A stretch of 64,000 nucleotides of DNA from Zonotrichia leucophrys gambelii (lineage: Eukaryota > Chordata > Aves > Passeriformes > Passerellidae), in assembly GCF_028769735.1 (NCBI RefSeq), contig NW_026992284.1, forward strand, positions 124,001-188,000, in the 5' to 3' direction. Positions within the stretch are counted from its first letter, which is position 1. Each line of letters starts with the position of its first letter. The position numbers were made by a program, and so were the translations under genes. Positions 59,271 through 64,000 of this stretch are shown here, piece after piece. The notes below the pieces were generated by a model. That model worked only from the letters and a program-made list of their open reading frames with translations. It had not been told where the DNA came from and made no database searches.

Positions 59271-60478
59271 TACAATAATACTAATCAAAAGAGACGTACA
59301 GCTGTAAGGAGTAGGCTACCATTGAAAAAGAGCTAGTAATCCCTTCCCATTTTCGTGGTTACAAGTGAAGGAAGAGCACTAGAAAACACACTAGGGCCTA
59401 ACTGCTTAAAGCCTTTTATAGAGTGTGGCTCCTTTCTCGAAATCACCAAGGCTGCGAGTGATACAGAGTGCATTGAAATGAAGTGTTGACTTTGAAGTAG
59501 TAATTTCCACAGGCTTTCAAGAACAAACATCTGACTGAAAGAATCATTGTCAAGAATTTATATGCCACTATCACTCAGCTGTGCAGATAATGTGATCCTT
59601 GCCTCCAGACTAACCCCAAAATACCCCCGGGCCAAAACTCGGTCAGACTGGGAGAGACCACGGGCCTGGACAACAGTGGCAAATTAACTTTTCAGAACTC
59701 CCAAGGAAAGGGGGGTATCAGTATTTACTGGTATTGATTAGATACATTTTCAGGGTGGCCAGAAACATTCCCCACCAGAAATGTCAAAACTCAAGAGTGA
59801 CCAGATTATTTTTACAAGAAATAATACCACGCTTCAGAGTTCCAGCCACGATATCCTCAGATAAAGAATTACATTTCATTTGCAAAATAGTGCAACAGAT
59901 TAGCAGCCACCTGGGCATAGATTAGGAACTTCACACCCCATACCGCCCCCAATCAAGCAGCCAGGTGGAGAGAATGAATCATTTGATTAAGCAGCAAATC
60001 ATAAGACTGGGGCAGGAAGTTAATCTACCCTGGCCCCAAGCTCTCCCACTAGCACTATTGCAAATTCGAACTAAACTCCGAGCTAAAGGAATGCTGAATC
60101 CTTTTGAAATGCCTTATAGAAGACCATATGGAATACAAAGGGAATGTCCAGAATGTCCACCTACATGGTGGCATTAAGCAAACAGCTCAGAGAAATTGAG
60201 AAAAATGTGGCTGGAACTCAGAGCAGGGAGTTAGATAGCCTGGGGATGATGTATATGTTAAGTCTCTTACAGAAAAGACTTCTGAACCACAGTGGGAGAG
60301 ACCACTGCAAGTACCTCTCACCACCTTCACTGCAATCAAAATCAAGGAGCAGAATGCCTGGATCCATCACTCTCGGGTGAAGAAAGCCCTAGAAATCCCT
60401 TGGAGAGTGATACCAGAAGAGAATGAACTGAGACTAAAACTTACTCGGGCAAAACAAGTATATTGCGGTCGGGAGTAG
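59271..60478 (+). pseudogene. Integrase of provirus B
   Basis: A zinc-domain remnant lies near 59560-59600 (CDPCLQTNPK-like). The core shows WQINFSELPRKGG-like sequence, in which the expected catalytic Asp appears changed to Asn. Next are TISSDKELHF-like sequence (second motif, altered) and, at about 59950, SSQVERMNHLIKQQI with the Glu. The C-terminal part includes PLALLQIRTKLRAKG and EQNAWIHHSRVKKAL, ending at a stop near 60477. Frameshifts occur near 59930 and 60170. It overlaps or abuts env. Confidence 0.85.
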
Positions 60479-61964
60479 TTCATACTTTAGTTTACAGAAT
60501 TGTTTTGTATGTAATTGTAACTGAAGTCTGAGAACTAAAGAGTACCTCTATCCAAAGCAATGCTGAATGGCCTTGGTCCCAGGCTTTTAATCAGTATACT
60601 AGATCCATGGGAGAACCTTCTGAGATAAAAGATTTAAACGTATCTACTGTAGTAATCCACGAGAATCAGGTAAAAACATCCTTTGAGGGCTGGACAATGT
60701 GGTTACAAAGAAAGGCATATCTCAGGAGCAGAATAAGAAAAGATCCAACTGGCATATTTGAGACAGGATTAGGAGTTTTAAAGAGAATTGATTCAGAAAT
60801 ACTGATGAATAAACTGGCTGCTGCAGCGGGTAGCCTAACAAAATTGAAGCAGCCTTTATAGTAATCTCTATTGGCATTAGGAACTAGCCAGTGACAGATT
60901 TCAAAAGTACTGCCAAAGTAAAGAAGTATGAAGAGGCCGGGGACCAAGACCACAAATTGATAGTAGAAGCACTTAGTATAGTTCAAGATAATGTGTCTTT
61001 AGCTTTCAGTTGTATACAAGCACAGTTATAGATGCAAACAACAGCAGCTCTGATTATACAGGAAAGGGGTGAAGGTAATTTTCTGGCTGAAATAAATTTG
61101 GAGAATTGTTTGGGATAATGCAACAGATTTTGAAAGGAAGTTTCAATCCTGGTGGACGATGGTGAATTTCACCTATGATCCTGCTTCAAATGTGGCCACT
61201 GCCTTTGTGCTTATCATACGTAATGCCACTGTTTATGTTATCCATCCCATCAATGCACCAGGATTAAACCATGAAAAAACAATACTCTATCCTTCAGAAC
61301 ATAGAATGTGGGCACGAAAGATGAATGAAAAGTGACAAACAGTAAACTTAGAATCCTGCATTACTAGAAAACAGATGAGATTCATTTGTGAAAGCAATAC
61401 TATCAATGCCCAAGATGTGTGTCTAGACACTGAACAGAGTATTTGCCACTTTGAAATTCATCCAGTCACTGACCAGAAAACTGTGCTCGTATATACTGGA
61501 AAAGGGTGTTTATGCCTGAGAACTGCCTGTCCTGCTGTAAAATTGATAGCAATGATGTTATTTTGTCTAATAGAAATAATTCTATTTTCTTTATTTGTAA
61601 TTTTGTTAAGATTATTGGGTGTGATTTTTCGTATTCAGCCCCAGTGACATCCCACCAGCTGGTTAAAACCAATTACACAGTGTATCACAGATTATCACCT
61701 ACCCCTATTGGGATGGACCTTACATTAGTAAAACAATTAATTAAGCACCAAGATCTTCTGGAAATCTTGAAAGAAATCCAGGAATGTAGAAAGAAAACCT
61801 TAATTACTGTCCAACACGATACAAAAGAAATAACTAGAATTCTGCAAAGAATAGAACAAAATGCAGATCATCACTGGTGGGATGTGGTCTTTAGGTGGTC
61901 ACCAACTACAAATAGAATCCTTAGTAAGTTGTCATCCTACTGTAGTTTTGTTAATATTAGTTAG
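60479..61964 (+). pseudogene. env of provirus B, with a deletion in the surface part
   Basis: Homologous to env of A, but roughly 400 bases of the surface part are missing at about 60668, compared with A. The basic motif SRIRKD (about 60728) is a candidate cleavage site, followed by LGVLKRIDSEILMNKLAAAA. Distal blocks are open at 61375-61647 and 61506-61964 in different frames. The C-terminal HHWWDVVFRWSPTTN block, with the hydrophobic end partly lost, corresponds to HNWWDVIFGWSP in A. Confidence 0.75.
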
Positions 61965-62070
61965 AATAAGTTTAGGATTATCCATTATCAAACGTACATG
62001 GTAAAGCACTAAAGTACACTTGTTGTCATAGGAATTTGTAAGAAGTAAAAGAATTTACTTCCTCCATTTA

Positions 62071-62083
62071 GGAAAGGGGGGAA
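62071..62083 (+). other. Polypurine tract of provirus B
   Basis: GGAAAGGGGGGAA directly precedes the 3' LTR start TGAAGC. This is the normal primer site for plus-strand DNA synthesis. Confidence 0.85.
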
Positions 62084-62555
62084 TGAAGCAAAGTGAAAAT
62101 TTTCCAGGATAGAAGTCCATTTTAATTTAGATGAAATGGGCATTTTTGAGTTGAGTCTGTGGTTAGAAATCGTAGTTATTTAGCCAGACTGCAAGGCCTA
62201 AACTCAGTGAAGTTACTTCAGCAAAGGACAGAGATAAAGGGGAGGAGACAGAAGATGATAGAGAGAGACAGGGACTGCTGTAAGGGCAAGTTGACCTGAC
62301 CTAAGAATTCTTCCTGATAAAAAGGAACTGGTGGTAAAAGTCACAAGAAACCCATAAAAATGAATATGTATGAACCTATTGTGAAACTGTATGCATATGT
62401 ATTTGAGAGGGGGATAAAAGGAAATGTGAAGTTCCCAGAGGTACGCATGCCTTTTGAGGAGAGTTTTCTCCGCATGCGTCTGGTGCCGTAAATAAACATA
62501 CCAAGCTTTACAACTTTCATAAAGTTGTGAGGTTTCTTCTTTTCTCCGCAAAACA
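62084..62555 (+). mobile_element. 3' LTR of provirus B
   Basis: 472 bases from TGAAGCAAAGTGAAAATTTT to TCCGCAAAACA. It differs from the 5' LTR at about 13 positions and has 10 extra bases in the CGCATGCGTCTGGTGCCG segment. It is followed directly by TGTG, the target duplication, and then by the gag leader of provirus C. Confidence 0.93.
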
Positions 62556-62684
62556 TGTGTGTGGGATATCACATCTGATACCTGCCACCTGGAGTGGTGT
62601 GTGGGATGAAAACTGGGAAACAACAGTGAAGCTCTGTGAAGAGAGGTTTGGGTGGAAGCGAGATAGGGCAAGGAGAAGGAGAAA

Positions 62685-64000
62685 ATGGGAACTAACCAGA
62701 GCAAAGAAGTTCCTCGGGCTAGCCCCTTGGGGTTCATCTTGGCCCACTGGAAGGAAGTCACCAGTAGGGAGAGTTCTGAGAATAAAAAAGAGCTACTCCA
62801 ATATTGGCCGCGCTCGTGGCTATTATACAGGTTAGAGGATGGAGTGAAGTGGCCACCCACTGGAACTTTAGATACCTTACTGCAGTTAATGTTGTTTTTA
62901 AGACGGGAAGGTAAATGGGATGAGGTTTCGTATGCTGATATGTTTTTTGTTTTAAGAAATCACCAAGAATGGCAAAGAGACTGTGGGATCAGACCTCCCT
63001 TGGACCCACTGGTGTTAGCCCTTGAAAAGGAAAACAAGGCAAAGAGGGCGCAAATCAAACGTTGTTGTTCAGCATGCAGTATAGGACAACAGTGTATGAG
63101 ATCAGACAAGGTTTATCATTCTGAGGGACAAGAACGAGATACATTTAATTTGATGAAAGCTCTTCCTCAGAGAAGGGAGGTTGAGGATGAGGATAAAGAG
63201 GAAGAGGACTTCCCCAAAAAGGAGGGGGACTCGGGCTGTGAAGGTACATCCACTAGAACCCACTCCCCTGACAGTTCAGTTGCATCTAGAACTAGGTTGC
63301 AAGCAGTGTTACAGGCCCCTCTGAGAGAGGCAATGGGGCCAGAAGGAGGGAGATTAATGATTAAAGTGCCATTTACCACTCTTGATTTGGAGGCATGGGA
63401 AAGGATTGCTAGGAATTATCGTATTGATCCGATACTTACTTCCAAATGTCTACAATATGTTATCAAGCAACACAATCCAGATTGGGCTGACATCCAGTTA
63501 CTACTGGATGCTTTCACTGAAACAGAAAAACAGTTGATCTTCAAGTAAGCAGGGACTTTGGAAGAGGATTACTGCAAGAGCAAGCGGTTAGCAGAAGTAA
63601 AGAAATTAGCAGATTATCAAGAGTGGATAGCAACAGGGGTGGAAAGAGCTATTCCAAAAACCATAAATTGGTCTTCTTTATATTCCCTTAAGCAGGGGTC
63701 TTCCGAGACTTCGTCCGAGTTTCTAGAGCATTTAAAGGATGCTATGTGTCGTCACACATTATTGGATCGGGGGTCTGAGATAGAGATGAATCAGTTAGTT
63801 GATTCATTTTTGGGTCAGTCTGCTGGAGATATTAGACGTAAACCTCAGAAAATTTGGGAGCTGGAGGGGAGAAATCTCAAAGTCTTGCTAGATGAGGCCT
63901 GGAGGGTATTTAATAACCGGGAAGAAGGATATAAACAGGGAATGAAAAAGTTGGTGGCAGTGGTACAGGAGGAAAGGCAAAGAAAACGCAATCAGGGACC
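62685..64000 (+). pseudogene. gag of provirus C, open except for one stop, cut by the window end
   Basis: It starts MGTNQSKEV (Gly2 for myristoylation) and has a matrix domain with WPRSWLLYRLEDGVKWPP. An acidic linker (EVEDEDKEEEDFPKKEG, about 63180-63235) and a serine/threonine-rich part follow. The capsid then begins (MIKVPFTTLDLEAWERIA). A TAA stops it at 63546-63548. The same frame stays open from 63549 to the window end and contains a major-homology-type block (SSEFLEHLKDAM, about 63710). The layout is gammaretroviral MA-p12-CA. Only one nonsense change is visible in about 1.3 kb. Confidence 0.88.

Larger units (their letters stand above)
51919..62555 (+). mobile_element. Complete ERV1 provirus B nested in provirus C
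   Basis: Its LTRs are 51919-52380 and 62084-62555 and differ by about 13 substitutions (near 3 percent) and a 10-bp gap. The exact target duplication is TGTG (51915-51918 and 62556-62559). Between them lie a long leader, gag, pro-pol of gammaretroviral type and env. Three later insertions cut it: 53526-54338, 55693-57005 and 58153-58545. All genes have stops or frameshifts. Confidence 0.93.
50392..64000 (+). mobile_element. ERV1 provirus C, interrupted by provirus B, runs off the window
   Basis: The 5' LTR (50392-50851) and leader (50852-51918) are on the left of provirus B. Leader and gag resume at 62556 on the right. The four bases TGTG at 51915-51918 are repeated at 62556-62559. After removing B and one TGTG, C reads CTTAAAGCTTGTG then TGGGATATCACATCTG. 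This corresponds to the uninterrupted sequence in B near 54885. The pol, env and 3' LTR of C lie beyond the window. Confidence 0.9.

Noticed and set aside
50392..62555. Tandem provirus array sharing LTRs by recombination
   Set aside because: The TGTG duplication flanking 51919-62555 and the continuity of the C leader across it are better explained by integration of B into C.
62213..62860. A 215-codon minus-strand open frame
   Set aside because: It runs antisense through the 3' LTR of provirus B and the gag leader of C. Similar antisense frames recur at every copy of this LTR, so it is a shadow of repeat sequence.

Overview
The window is vertebrate nuclear DNA from a bird, most likely a songbird. 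Two things indicate this: several avian CR1 LINE 3' ends, and four in-frame exons of the BTB/zinc-finger gene ZNF131 on the minus strand. Roughly two thirds of the window is endogenous retrovirus (ERV) and LTR sequence, much of it nested. ZNF131 is Z-linked in birds and W copies have been reported. The ERV load makes a W-linked (female-specific) copy plausible, but the sequence alone cannot prove this.

Layout. 1-5.5 kb: an old LTR fragment and a broken ERVL-type element with gag/pro/pol remnants. 5.5-24.5 kb: the ZNF131 locus, transcribed right to left. It has a CpG-rich promoter at about 23.3-24.2 kb, a start-codon exon at 20.1-20.3 kb and further exons at 15.6, 13.8 and 9.5-10.1 kb. Introns hold CR1 copies and solo LTRs, including one LTR inside another. 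The exons after the third zinc finger are not in the window. Just upstream of the promoter, on the same strand, lies the last exon of an unidentified gene (24.4 kb).

25.6-33.7 kb: a minus-strand gammaretrovirus-like (ERV1) provirus, 'A', cut by solo LTRs of three families. About 34.4-46.9 kb: one CR1 LINE copy split by stacked insertions. These include a betaretrovirus-like (ERVK) provirus with both LTRs (34907-41118), whose env carries two further insertions. 48.6-49.6 kb: a solo LTR with another solo LTR inside it. 50.4-64 kb: an ERV1 provirus, 'C', interrupted in its leader by a complete sibling provirus, 'B' (51919-62555, target duplication TGTG). B is itself cut by three LTR insertions, one of which contains a fourth.

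No retroviral gene here is fully intact. The best preserved are the env open frame of A, the gag of C (one in-frame stop up to the window end) and ZNF131, which is open in every exon seen. Exact target-site duplications of 4, 5 and 6 bp define many insertion borders and give their relative order.
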